DNA from: Saprospirales bacterium
GTDB taxonomy: Bacteria; Bacteroidota; Bacteroidia; Chitinophagales; UBA8649
NCBI GenBank assembly: GCA_002708985.1
Contig: PAPS01000022.1
Coordinates: 1 to 39,441 of the forward strand
Reading direction: 5' to 3'
DNA: 39,441 nt
Of this stretch, positions 1 through 8,602 are shown in pieces (position 1 is the stretch's first letter; each line of letters starts with the position of its first letter). The notes under the pieces are model-generated. The model did not search any database. It was not told the origin of the DNA and worked only from the letters and a program-made list of their open reading frames with translations. The position numbers and the translations under genes were made by a program.

Positions 1-131
1 ATCTCTTCTTGGCTTAATGTCGTCTGCTCCACTGAGGCAGCCTCTGCAATAGATTTAAAAACATCGCATGCAGATAGGCTAATAATTACAGGAATGCAAA
101 TTATAGGAATGAATCTCGCCATGTCAAACAT
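1..131 (-). CDS. Lipoprotein, N-terminal fragment (DUF4197-like?)
   Basis: This is the 5' end of a minus-strand gene that runs off the left edge; about 43 codons are visible. The start is ATG at 131, or a second in-frame ATG at 122. The N-terminus MFDMARF is followed by a hydrophobic stretch ending in the lipobox LSAC, so the mature protein should be lipidated on Cys22. The sequence after the Cys (DVFKSIAEAASVEQTTLSQEE) recalls the start of Bacteroidota DUF4197 lipoproteins, which have a similar short linker before a conserved GLKEAL segment. That conserved segment lies outside the window, so the family call is only a suggestion. Lipidation is well supported; the function is unknown. Confidence 0.6.
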   Translation of the reverse strand, partial: MFDMARFIPIICIPVIISLSACDVFKSIAEAASVEQTTLSQEE

Positions 132-151
132 TTTTAATCCAAGCTGAATGT

Positions 152-379
152 ATGAATTTTGATAGAGATAGTTGGAAGCAAACCATGAATAATCTTTCAG
201 AGAATATAGTCGAAAAAGAATACAACTGACTTATTCAGCAAATTGAAAAGGCCCTTTCCTCAAATCCTTCAAGATTGCCACCAACCTTTTACCAAATAGA
301 TATTGAGGAAGCCAAGCTTACCAAATTTTCAGTTAATCACCAAGTAGTGCCTATGCAAAGTGACTTACCGATCTTATGA
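152..379 (+). pseudogene. Small ORF interrupted by in-frame TGA
   Basis: From ATG at 152 (or 185) the frame reads as ordinary protein for 25 codons, meets TGA at 227-229, and then stays open for 49 more codons to TGA at 377-379. Both halves have protein-like composition (SWKQTMNNLSENIVEKEYN before, LIQQIEKALSSNPSRLPP after). TGA is a genuine stop in this genome because many dcw genes end in it through ATGA overlaps. The simplest reading is a decayed or freshly mutated small gene of about 75 residues. I do not recognise the product. It begins only 20 bp from the divergent lipoprotein start, which also argues against a fully functional gene. Confidence 0.3.
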
Positions 380-428
380 TTAAGTGTGAGCTCAAAAAAA
401 AGGAAAAGAGAAAGAAATACCGCTTCAA

Positions 429-470
429 TGAGGGTAACGGTTTTTTTGATTAGTGTAACCCTCACTAATC
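429..470 (+). promoter_or_regulatory. Overlapping inverted repeats upstream of fahA
   Basis: GATTAGTG (448-455) and CACTAATC (463-470) form a perfect 8-bp inverted repeat around a 7-nt spacer, ending 35 bp before the fahA start. A second pair, TGAGGGT (429-435) and ACCCTCA (458-464), shares two bases with the first, so the two stems cannot form together. A T7 run (441-447) lies between the arms of the second pair. This could be a protein operator or a switchable leader hairpin controlling tyrosine catabolism. The symmetry is directly visible; the function is inferred. Confidence 0.35.
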
Positions 471-505
471 ACTGTGCATTTTGTACCTTCCTAAAAAATG
501 AGCGC

Positions 506-1774
506 ATGTCTTATTCTCCAAATCATCCCGACTTAACTACATGGTTATCTATTGATGCCAGTACTGACTTTCCAGTGCAAAATTTACCTTTTGGAATTTT
601 TTCAACTGAAGATCGAAGTGAGCGACCAGGAGTAGCTATTGGACAGTTTATCCTAGATCTTCAGCTTCTTGGAGAAGCCAACTTGCTAGATCTTGAGGCC
701 CCTTACTTTGAATTAGAGACACTTAATACTTTTTTTAGTTACGGCCGCAAAGAAATAACGCGCGCTCGCCAACAAATCTCGCAACTACTAACGGGTGATA
801 ATAGCAGTCTTAAAGATCACCACGATCGAGAAGCTTTTTTTGTATTGCAATCTGAGGCCACGATGCACCTTCCCTTTACGATTGGTGATTATACCGACTT
901 TTACTCAAGTGAAGACCATGCTAGAAATGTAGGCACAATGTTTAGGGATCCCGATAATGCGCTACTACCCAACTGGAAGCACATTCCAGTAGGTTATCAC
1001 GGACGAGCCTCCTCCATTGTAGTTAGTGGTACTCCCATTCATCGACCCAAAGGGCAAACCCTTCCGCAAAATGCTACATCCCCTGTTTATGGCCCTAGCC
1101 GTTTAGTGGATTTTGAGTTGGAAATGGCCTTTGTTGTCTGCGGTGAAAACAGGTTGGGTGAGCCTATATCAATAGAAAAAGCCGAAGATCATATCGGTGG
1201 ACTCATGCTCTTTAACGACTTATCTGCAAGAGATATCCAAAAATGGGAATACGTCCCCTTAGGACCATTTCTCGCAAAGAACTTTGGATCGATTCTTTCT
1301 CCATGGGTTGTTACGCTTGACGCTTTGGAGCCTTTTCGGATAGGTAGCCCTGTACAAGATGACCCTAAGCCGTTACCCTATCTACAATATCAAGGAAAAG
1401 GGCATTTTGATGTAAATCTAGAAGTAGCAATAACAGAAGAAAGTGGTGAAACGACGACCATTTGCCAATCAAACTTCAAGTATATGTATTGGAATATGTT
1501 CCAGCAACTAGCCCATCAGACGGTTAATGGCTGTAACGTGCGAACAGGAGATCTTTATGCCTCAGGCACCATTTCAGGACCGGAACCAACTTCATATGGC
1601 TCAATGTTAGAACTTTCTTGGCGAGGAAGTAAACCTATAAAACTTAACAGCGGTAACGAGCGCAAGTTTTTAGCGGATGGCGACACCTGCACAATGAGGG
1701 GCTATGCGGAAAAGGATGGAGTTCGAATAGGTTTTGGGCCTTGCTCATTTACGTTGCTCCCTACGAAATCTTAA
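506..1774 (+). CDS. fahA: Fumarylacetoacetase
   Basis: This is the last enzyme of tyrosine/homogentisate degradation. It hydrolyses 4-fumarylacetoacetate to fumarate and acetoacetate in the cytoplasm. The start at 506 gives 422 residues, the usual family length. The longer reading from GTG 386 adds a basic, non-homologous leader across the inverted repeats and is rejected. Visible hallmarks are DYTDFYSSEDHA with the metal-binding Asp and general-base His region, WKHIPVGYHGRASS, the metal-binding glutamates in FELEMAF, the Asp in NDLSARDIQKWE and the Lys in PFLAKNFGS, and the C-terminal YASGTISGPE. The next gene begins 13 nt downstream, so the two are probably co-transcribed. No other homogentisate-pathway gene lies in the window. 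Confidence 0.95.
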   Translation: MSYSPNHPDLTTWLSIDASTDFPVQNLPFGIFSTEDRSERPGVAIGQFILDLQLLGEANLLDLEAPYFELETLNTFFSYGRKEITRARQQISQLLTGDNSSLKDHHDREAFFVLQSEATMHLPFTIGDYTDFYSSEDHARNVGTMFRDPDNALLPNWKHIPVGYHGRASSIVVSGTPIHRPKGQTLPQNATSPVYGPSRLVDFELEMAFVVCGENRLGEPISIEKAEDHIGGLMLFNDLSARDIQKWEYVPLGPFLAKNFGSILSPWVVTLDALEPFRIGSPVQDDPKPLPYLQYQGKGHFDVNLEVAITEESGETTTICQSNFKYMYWNMFQQLAHQTVNGCNVRTGDLYASGTISGPEPTSYGSMLELSWRGSKPIKLNSGNERKFLADGDTCTMRGYAEKDGVRIGFGPCSFTLLPTKS

Positions 1775-1787
1775 CTTAATCTATGGT

Positions 1788-2657
1788 ATGACAAACATAG
1801 TTAGCTATAATCCCTACGATTTACCATTACGTGATCGCCATCGATTGCTAACAGGTGCCATTGGTCCCCGACCCATTTGTTGGGCAAGCACCCTTTCCAA
1901 AGAGGGAAATGCCAATCTCGCTCCATATAGTTTTTTCAATATTTTTAGCTCAAACCCGCCCATTCTGGTCTTTTCCTCTAATCGACGCGGTCGAGACAAC
2001 ACCACAAAGGATACCTACCATAACCTTCTTGATAATGGCGAAGTAGTGGTCAACATTGTTTCCTATAATCTTGTACATCAGATGAATATCTCTTCCACAG
2101 ATTATGCAGAGAATATTAATGAGTTTTCAAAAGCGGGAGTAACCCCCATTGCCTCTGAAGTCATTAAACCATTTCGAGTGAAGGAAGCCAAGGTGCAATT
2201 AGAATGCGTTCTTGAAGACACTAAACATTTAGGAAATGAAGGGGGGGCGGGCACCCTGTTTATTTGTGCTATTCAAAAGATTCATATCCACGCATCTATT
2301 TTGGCAGACGATGGATTAATCGATGCACAAAAAATTGACCTTGTAGGGCGGCTGGGACGTAACGACTACGTACGAGCATCTGGAAACGCCGTGTTTAGTA
2401 TAAATAATCCATTTGAAAAACAAAACATAGGATTTGATAATCTTCCAAAAGGACTTATAGAAAGTAATCTTCTTACTGGAGCAGAGCTCGCTCAGCTAGC
2501 AATGGAATCTCAGTTTCCTTCGGAAGAGGACCTAATCAACCATCAGAATGAAGTTCCTGAACATGAGGAGCATCTGCATCAAATGATTCGAGAAAAAATA
2601 AAAGCAGGAGACTATCAAGCTAGTCTTGCACTAGCCATGAACTTCTATCAACGTTAG
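1788..2657 (+). CDS. Flavin reductase-like (FMN-binding split barrel) protein
   Basis: A 289-residue protein starting at ATG 1788, 13 nt after fahA. A longer reading from ATG 1734 would overlap fahA and lacks homology. The N-terminal two thirds match the flavin reductase-like split-barrel family: TGAIGPRPICWASTLSKEG, NLAPYSFFNIFSSNPP, and DNGEVVVNIVSYNLVHQMN, which is the usual FMN phosphate and isoalloxazine-contact region. The C-terminal ~70 residues are acidic and helical and look lineage-specific. The substrate is unknown. Pairing with fahA suggests a role in aromatic amino acid breakdown, but that is inference. Its TAG stop (2655-2657) overlaps the TAA of the convergent ftsZ. Confidence 0.85.
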   Translation: MTNIVSYNPYDLPLRDRHRLLTGAIGPRPICWASTLSKEGNANLAPYSFFNIFSSNPPILVFSSNRRGRDNTTKDTYHNLLDNGEVVVNIVSYNLVHQMNISSTDYAENINEFSKAGVTPIASEVIKPFRVKEAKVQLECVLEDTKHLGNEGGAGTLFICAIQKIHIHASILADDGLIDAQKIDLVGRLGRNDYVRASGNAVFSINNPFEKQNIGFDNLPKGLIESNLLTGAELAQLAMESQFPSEEDLINHQNEVPEHEEHLHQMIREKIKAGDYQASLALAMNFYQR

Positions 2658-4063
2658 TCTATATTATTGTTGAGGTAAGCGTTGTCTTTGCGAATCTCAT
2701 ATTGATTTCCTTCATCATCTCCAGGACCTATTGTGAAGGATGAAGCATCCCCAATACCTTGATCCGCGTTGCTGATTGATTTGGCTCTTCGTAAATAACT
2801 TGGCTCTTTATACAATCGATCGCTTTGGCTTGGCTCGCGCCACTTTGCACTTACATGGCGCAATCGCTCCACCCGGTCAACCGCTTTGAACTGCGAATCA
2901 TTGGTTTCAGAAGATGACCCTGAAGGTTCAGCAACTTGATTAGTTAAACCAACAGGCTCTGCATCGGACTCTATTACATCATCTAATGTAAGCATGGTTT
3001 GGCCTACAGTATTTGTCATTGAATTTGCCTCAATAGTTGGCTCTAAAACATCACTGCTTGTCGCATCAACATGTGACTGACTTTCAAGAGATACTGTGTT
3101 TACATCTTCCATCGGCTGACCGATATCTGACGGAGGGTCAAAGCCTGTAGCAATCAAAGTAACCTTTAGTTCTTCCCCAAGTTCCTCACTGAGAGAAGTA
3201 CCAAAAATCATATCACATATCTCTCCTGTTTCATCCTGAATTTGATCTGAAATCAACTGAATCTCATCAAGCGTTACCTCTTTACTTCCGCTTGTGACAT
3301 TCAATAATACGTGTTTTGCACCTCGGATACTCTGCGAGAACAACAGGGGTGAATCCAAAGCCTGACTGCAAGCCATTTCTGCACGATTATCACCACTCCC
3401 AATACCCTCTCCCATGATGGCCACGCCAGAATCTTTCATAACCACTCGTACATCAGCAAAATCAATATTAATTAGTCCCTTAATCGTAATTATTTCACTA
3501 ATCGTTCGAGCGGCAATTGCCAAAATCTCATTGGCTTTATCAAATGCCTCTCGGAAGGGAAGACCACCATGGCACTGACGCACGTAATCATTTTTAATGA
3601 CAATAAGACAATCAACTTGAGCACGAATAAGTTCTAAACCTTCCTCTGCTTGTTTTGCCTTACGTTTTCCTTCAAACTCAAAGGGCATAGTAACTATTCC
3701 CACGCTTAATAGGTCCATTTCGCGAGCCAATTGAGCCACCACAGGAGCTGCACCCGTTCCGGTACCACCTCCTAAACAGGCAGTTATAAATACCATTCTA
3801 GCTTGTTCGCCAAGCATGGTTTTAAGCGCTTGCTTTGACTCAATCATCGCTTCTGCTCCAATTGCTGGATCAGAACCAGCACCTAATCCCTTGGTTAACT
3901 CTGGACCTAATTGGAGTTTGTTAGGAATTGCGCTGGCATTTAATGCCTGCGCATCGGTATTGCACACGATGTAATCCACTCCTTCTATGCCCGACTTATG
4001 CATAAAATTGACGGCATTACTTCCACCCCCTCCGACTCCTATAACCTTAATTATTGATGACAT
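2654..4063 (-). CDS. ftsZ: Cell division GTPase FtsZ
   Basis: Tubulin-like GTPase that forms the cytokinetic Z-ring on the inner membrane. The start at 4063 (MSSIIKVIGVGGGGSNAV) gives 469 residues and leaves 13 nt after ftsA. An in-frame ATG at 4108 would overlap ftsA and add a non-homologous leader. The nucleotide-binding loop GGGTGTG is at about 98-104 and the catalytic T7 loop NIDFADVRVVM at about 199-209. An acidic, Ser/Thr-rich linker spans roughly 310-415. The C-terminal conserved peptide EPSYLRR (420-426) should bind FtsA and is followed by a second tail ending NAYLNNNID, as in other Bacteroidota FtsZ. It is the last gene of the dcw operon and has no visible terminator. Confidence 0.97.
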   Translation of the reverse strand: MSSIIKVIGVGGGGSNAVNFMHKSGIEGVDYIVCNTDAQALNASAIPNKLQLGPELTKGLGAGSDPAIGAEAMIESKQALKTMLGEQARMVFITACLGGGTGTGAAPVVAQLAREMDLLSVGIVTMPFEFEGKRKAKQAEEGLELIRAQVDCLIVIKNDYVRQCHGGLPFREAFDKANEILAIAARTISEIITIKGLINIDFADVRVVMKDSGVAIMGEGIGSGDNRAEMACSQALDSPLLFSQSIRGAKHVLLNVTSGSKEVTLDEIQLISDQIQDETGEICDMIFGTSLSEELGEELKVTLIATGFDPPSDIGQPMEDVNTVSLESQSHVDATSSDVLEPTIEANSMTNTVGQTMLTLDDVIESDAEPVGLTNQVAEPSGSSSETNDSQFKAVDRVERLRHVSAKWREPSQSDRLYKEPSYLRRAKSISNADQGIGDASSFTIGPGDDEGNQYEIRKDNAYLNNNID

Positions 4064-4076
4064 AGATAAAATGGGT

Positions 4077-5339
4077 TTAGTTAAAATCCTCGTGCTCAGG
4101 TCCACCAAGCAGTATCTCTTTCAAATTAATTCCACTGAACCCACTAAGTATCTTACTCAGAACAGGTTTAGTACTTTTTCCTAGTGTTTGCTCAAACCGG
4201 AAACCCATTTCACATAGACCGATTCCCGTAGCGTATAACGGGTGACGAAGCTCAACATCAAAATTACTTGCCAAACGCTCAATTGGCTCTCCAACGCGCG
4301 CATCGATTCCGGTAATGTATTCGGCGAGTTGAGAAATATGCCTCAGTTTAGACCCACCTCCTGTAAGTACAATACCGGCAAGGAGCTTACCATGATATCC
4401 TGAGGCACGAATTTCCATGTCCACCAACTCAAAAATTTCGCCCATGCGACATCGGATGATTTCAGATAAGGTTCTCACCGAGATTTGTCTTGGTTGCCCT
4501 CCATTAACTCTTGGAATTGAAACCACTTGATGTTTTGCCGAGTCTACTGAAATCGCTGCGCCAAACTTTGTTTTAAGTTTTTCTGCTTGATCTTCAAGAA
4601 TATGGCATCCATGTTGGATATCATTGGTGATAACCTGCCCCCCAAAAGGAATAACAGCTGAGTGGCGGATAACATTTTTATGGAAGATGGCAATATCTGT
4701 TGTGCCACCGCCGATGTCCACAAGAACTACTCCCGCCTCCTTCTCTTTTTCAGAAAGAACTGCAGCCGATGAGGCAATCGGTTCTAACACCAGATTCTTT
4801 AAAGTGAGTCCAGCTCGCTTAATCGATTCTTCGATCATTTTTGCTGCTTGGATTTTTCCTGTGATTACATGGAAATTTGCACTTAAACGACTACCCATAC
4901 AACCAACGGGCTCCAGAATATTTGTTTGGCTATCTATAGTATATTCTTGAGGTAGAACGTGAATTATTCGCTCATCAGGGCCAACAGCGGTATTGTACAT
5001 TTCCCGAGTCAACCGCTGTACTTCATCTTCTGTGATATCCGTATTGGGTTCTTGCATATTGATAACATGCATTTGCTGACTGCTTCGAATATGCGAACCA
5101 GCGATTCCTACGTAGACTTCATCGATTTTTTTACCTGAAGTGGCTTCTGCAATACTAACGGCCTTCTCTATGGCTTCTTGTGTCTGTCGTACATTTTGGA
5201 CTTGACCACGAACGACACCGTAAGACGGAGCTTTACCCACCGCTATAATCTCTAGCTTGCCCTCTTCAAGCTTTTTTGCAACAAGAGCGGTGACCTTTGT
5301 GGTTCCAATATCAATACCAACACAAATGTTGTTTTCCAT
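4077..5339 (-). CDS. ftsA: Cell division protein FtsA
   Basis: Actin-fold protein that tethers FtsZ filaments to the membrane; 420 residues, the usual size. The phosphate-1 motif is VGIDIGTTKVTALV near the N-terminus. The SHS2/1C domain follows (VRGQVQNVRQT, VYVGIAGSHIRS). Phosphate-2 is VLVDIGGGTTDIAIF, and the adenosine motif is GIVLTGGGSKL. The C-terminal segment KPVLSKILSGFSGINLKEIL can form an amphipathic helix and may be the membrane-targeting sequence. It sits 16 nt after ftsQ and 13 nt before ftsZ, the conserved gene order. Confidence 0.96.
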   Translation of the reverse strand: MENNICVGIDIGTTKVTALVAKKLEEGKLEIIAVGKAPSYGVVRGQVQNVRQTQEAIEKAVSIAEATSGKKIDEVYVGIAGSHIRSSQQMHVINMQEPNTDITEDEVQRLTREMYNTAVGPDERIIHVLPQEYTIDSQTNILEPVGCMGSRLSANFHVITGKIQAAKMIEESIKRAGLTLKNLVLEPIASSAAVLSEKEKEAGVVLVDIGGGTTDIAIFHKNVIRHSAVIPFGGQVITNDIQHGCHILEDQAEKLKTKFGAAISVDSAKHQVVSIPRVNGGQPRQISVRTLSEIIRCRMGEIFELVDMEIRASGYHGKLLAGIVLTGGGSKLRHISQLAEYITGIDARVGEPIERLASNFDVELRHPLYATGIGLCEMGFRFEQTLGKSTKPVLSKILSGFSGINLKEILLGGPEHEDFN

Positions 5340-5355
5340 TTCTTTCTTTATTTCT

Positions 5356-6132
5356 TTAGTTCTGTTTGAGACGACATATTACCTGACCTTCATAGCGTGT
5401 ATCCAATTCCTCAACCAGGTGCCAATCCAAGGAATGAAACTTAGCTTGATAGAAAGCACTTAGATCTTGCATTTCCTTTTTTACAGCATCTGGACGTCCA
5501 ATTCGTACATGGTGTCCACTGATTGACGTAACCAGGATTAACTGGCTTGCACTATCCAAGTGAATTTGCTCTACAATCGCCTCAAGGAAGGGATCTTCGC
5601 TTATTGACTCAGCATATTCTCTCAATGTATTTTTCAAAGAAAATTCAGCCCAAAAGTGATCATCTGGTATACTACCAGAACACACCAATAGCTTTCCTAT
5701 AAAGATATCAGATACAGGAGCTGAGTTACCATTTTTGTCAACATAGTATTGAACACCATGATTGTTTATAATATGTAAGATCGCATGCTTTGGCTGAATG
5801 TCTAGAGAGAGAATTCCCTCATTATTCAAATAAACTTCTGCATCGTCTATCCAATTAGAATTGGATAATCTTGATTCTATCTCCTCTTCATTGACTGCTG
5901 AACGCTTTGTTTCACCTACTTGAAGATTATATTCCTCGGTTATAATTGCGAGAACAAAAGCTTCATCAATCATAGCATTATCGCCTTTTTTAATAGTTAT
6001 ATCTATTTCATTTACAGTACTTTGCATCCAAAAACGATCCATTTCTGAAAAAGATAATAAGGCTACAATTCCGAGAAGAACAAACGCAGTATTAAGCAAT
6101 TGCGCTCGAGAAAAAATCTTACGCTTTACCAT
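5356..6132 (-). CDS. ftsQ: Cell division protein FtsQ/DivIB
   Basis: A bitopic division protein of 258 residues. A short basic cytoplasmic tail (MVKRKIFSRAQ) is followed by one membrane segment (about 13-27, NTAFVLLGIVALLSF) and a periplasmic POTRA-like region. The C-terminus ends DTRYEGQVICRLKQN, like the conserved YxGQV ending of Bacteroidota FtsQ. Sequence similarity in this family is low, so the call relies partly on position: it overlaps the end of the murG-murC gene by 14 nt and precedes ftsA. In other bacteria FtsQ bridges FtsA/FtsZ and the FtsWI synthase. Confidence 0.88.
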   Translation of the reverse strand: MVKRKIFSRAQLLNTAFVLLGIVALLSFSEMDRFWMQSTVNEIDITIKKGDNAMIDEAFVLAIITEEYNLQVGETKRSAVNEEEIESRLSNSNWIDDAEVYLNNEGILSLDIQPKHAILHIINNHGVQYYVDKNGNSAPVSDIFIGKLLVCSGSIPDDHFWAEFSLKNTLREYAESISEDPFLEAIVEQIHLDSASQLILVTSISGHHVRIGRPDAVKKEMQDLSAFYQAKFHSLDWHLVEELDTRYEGQVICRLKQN

Positions 6133-8599
6133 AGGTCAAATCAAGTTTTTGCTGAATAGAAGGAATCAATGCGGAAATATCTCCAGCGCCTGCAGAGACA
6201 ACAAAGCCCTTAGGCAAAGTGTCCACAAGAGACAACACTTCCTCTTTATCGTGCTGCAGCGTTTTACAAAAAACCGTAACGTGATCAGCAACTAATGCAC
6301 TAGAAACGCCCTTTATCGGTTTTTCACGAGCCGGGTAAATCGGAAGAAGAATAACTTGGTCTGCTGCACTTAATGCCTCTCCAAACTCCTTGGCAAGCAT
6401 CTGCGTCCGCGTAAATAGATGGGGTTGAAATATGACAACTACTGGCCAGCTAGGCTCCATACTTCGCAGTCCGTGGATCAAAGCCGTAATCTCACTTGGA
6501 TGATGCGCATAATCATCTATGTAAGTCCATCCTTTTCCACCCGTTATAACTTGGAATCGGCGTTTTACGCCAGGGAAAGTTGATAGCGCTTCCATGGCAC
6601 TATCAATCGAAAGGTGATGATTTTGAGCCACTGCAATGGATGCTATTGCATTCTTTACATTATGAATACCCCCTAGTGGGAGGTACCCTTTATACTCCTT
6701 ACCTCCTACAGTAAAGACATAAGTAAAGGCACCGCCATCCCATTGAGCTTTACTCAACCTCCATTTACTTTGAGAAGATGATCCATAGGTTGTTCGAGAT
6801 AGACCGGGATTACAAGATCTAGGTATACCAACATCAGGACCAAGAATTAAGTATCCATCAGAGGCAATACCACGAATAAAACACTCAAATCCACGTTGAA
6901 CGCCTTGTAAATCTCCATAAATTTCTAAATGATCAGCATCGATAGTTGAAATAACTGCTGTGTTAGGCCTCAAGTGCAAAAAAGACCGATCAAACTCATC
7001 CGCTTCGACCAAAAAAATATCTCCCTCTCCTACTAGCCCCCCTTCTTGACCAATAAATTGTCCTCCGATAAATCCGGTGATCGGCTTAGAATTGGCCAAG
7101 AATATATGCGCAATCATAGAAGTAATGGTTGTCTTGCCATGACTTCCCGCGACAGCTATTGTAGTTCGATTTTGTGTCAACAAGCCCAAACACTCCGATC
7201 GTTTTAATACACTGATAGACTTGCGTTGAACGGCTTGTAGGAACACTGGATTATCCTTACTTATGGCTGGTGTGTATACTACTAAATCAACAGCTGCAGG
7301 AATTATATCATCCAACGTATACCCAATTCGAGCACCTCTAGCCTCCAAGTGATGAGTTATAGAAGTAGCCTTGCGATCATATCCAGATACATCAACCCCT
7401 TGATTGAGAAAATAGTGGGCAAGCGTATTCATCCCTGCCCCACCAATTCCAATAAAATAGATGTGTCCTATTTGAGAGAGGTCGTGTTGGTATGCATAGT
7501 AGGGAAGGTTACCTTGCTTCAAAATGTATTGTACAATATCGTGGGCTGCATAGGGCTTGGCAAATTGCTCAAGAGCAATAGACAGCTCTTCTTGCCGCGC
7601 CTTGTCTTCCAACAAATGAATCACTTCATGGGCCATTTGCTCTCGGGCATTCTCATCGGAAATCTTAATTATGGCCCGAGCATCCACCATAGCTTGCGCA
7701 TTTTTATTTTGATGATCTTCAGTAACATTAGGGGATGGAATCAAAATAGAGGGCTTGGCAATTAAGGCTAATTCAGATATGGTCGAAGCACCTGCTCTAG
7801 CAACAATAACGTCAGCTGCCAAATAGGCTAGATCCATACGATCGACATAAGCCATCACCTTAACACTTTCAGAATGATAAGCTTTAAACCGCTCATAATA
7901 ATAGGAGCCCGACTGCCATATTACTTGAATTTCCTTTTCTCGAAATAGTGAAAGCGCTAAGGCCATACTATCGTTGAGGGTCTGCGCCCCGAGACTTCCA
8001 CCCGTCATAAATACTGTAGGGCGTGTTGCATCAAGACCGAAGTATTCACATGCTTCTTTTTTCGTAATCGAAGGATCCACCGTTGAACGAATGGGATTTC
8101 CTGTAATTTCTAGCGAAGTATTACTAAAGTATTGTTGCATATTGGGATAGGCCACAAAAGCTGCATTAACCTTTTTTGCAAGAAGTCTATTGGTCATGCC
8201 TGGTGCCGCATTTTGCTCCTGTAAATACGTCGGAAGCCGCATCCACTGGGCCATTTTTAAACAGGGTCCACTAGCAAACCCACCTAGACCAATAACAGCA
8301 TCAGGCTTAAAGGATTTTAAGATCTTGTAGACTTTAACGAAGCTTATCAAAAGCCGAAAAGGAAAAAGCAAATTGGCCATGGAAAAACCTGACTGGATTC
8401 CGCGTACAGGAAGACCTATAATAGAGTAACCGGCCTCTGGAACCCTTTTCATTTCAACCTTGCCGCTGGCTCCGACAAATAGAATTTCAACCTCATAGGG
8501 TAACTCCTTGAGCGCGTCAGCAATAGCAATAGCAGGATAAATATGACCTCCTGTGCCACCACCACTGAGTATAACGCGTAGGGGAAGTCTTACAGCCAT
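6119..8599 (-). CDS. murG-murC: MurG-MurC fusion (GlcNAc transferase / UDP-MurNAc-L-Ala ligase)
   Basis: A single 826-codon frame holds two complete peptidoglycan enzymes. Residues 1 to ~362 are MurG, which adds GlcNAc to lipid I: GGTGGH (14-19), GGSLGAQ (200-206), ARAGASTISE (267-276) and DHQNKNA (295-301). Residues ~373-826 are MurC, which joins L-Ala to UDP-MurNAc: GIGGAGM (384-390), ATP loop GSHGKTT (485-491), VEADEFDRSF, DDYAHHPSEI and the C-terminal GAGDIS. The linker is only about ten residues, and no stop or in-frame Met separates the halves. The order murG-murC matches the usual Bacteroidota cluster, so the fusion could arise by losing one stop. It follows ftsW by 3 nt and overlaps ftsQ by 14 nt. 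Confidence 0.95.
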   Translation of the reverse strand: MAVRLPLRVILSGGGTGGHIYPAIAIADALKELPYEVEILFVGASGKVEMKRVPEAGYSIIGLPVRGIQSGFSMANLLFPFRLLISFVKVYKILKSFKPDAVIGLGGFASGPCLKMAQWMRLPTYLQEQNAAPGMTNRLLAKKVNAAFVAYPNMQQYFSNTSLEITGNPIRSTVDPSITKKEACEYFGLDATRPTVFMTGGSLGAQTLNDSMALALSLFREKEIQVIWQSGSYYYERFKAYHSESVKVMAYVDRMDLAYLAADVIVARAGASTISELALIAKPSILIPSPNVTEDHQNKNAQAMVDARAIIKISDENAREQMAHEVIHLLEDKARQEELSIALEQFAKPYAAHDIVQYILKQGNLPYYAYQHDLSQIGHIYFIGIGGAGMNTLAHYFLNQGVDVSGYDRKATSITHHLEARGARIGYTLDDIIPAAVDLVVYTPAISKDNPVFLQAVQRKSISVLKRSECLGLLTQNRTTIAVAGSHGKTTITSMIAHIFLANSKPITGFIGGQFIGQEGGLVGEGDIFLVEADEFDRSFLHLRPNTAVISTIDADHLEIYGDLQGVQRGFECFIRGIASDGYLILGPDVGIPRSCNPGLSRTTYGSSSQSKWRLSKAQWDGGAFTYVFTVGGKEYKGYLPLGGIHNVKNAIASIAVAQNHHLSIDSAMEALSTFPGVKRRFQVITGGKGWTYIDDYAHHPSEITALIHGLRSMEPSWPVVVIFQPHLFTRTQMLAKEFGEALSAADQVILLPIYPAREKPIKGVSSALVADHVTVFCKTLQHDKEEVLSLVDTLPKGFVVSAGAGDISALIPSIQQKLDLTYGKA

Positions 8600-8602
8600 G
8601 AG

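Noticed and set aside
227-229. TGA as selenocysteine or recoded sense codon
   Set aside because: No SECIS-like hairpin was evident directly downstream, the ORF has no selenoprotein family resemblance, and TGA ends many real genes here.
419-447. Terminator-like ACCG...CGGT followed by T7 upstream of fahA
   Set aside because: The stem is only 4 bp with a long loop; too weak to call a terminator.
386-505. N-terminal extension of fumarylacetoacetase from GTG 386
   Set aside because: The added 40 residues are basic then hydrophobic, cross the inverted repeats, and are not part of the family; ATG 506 gives the normal length.
4064-4108. Extended FtsZ start at ATG 4108
   Set aside because: It would overlap ftsA, and the 15 extra residues have no FtsZ-like character; ATG 4063 fits the conserved N-terminus.
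7349-7765. 138-codon plus-strand ORF opposite the murG-murC junction
   Set aside because: It is antisense to conserved Mur motifs with no family signature; it is the mirror of real coding constraint.
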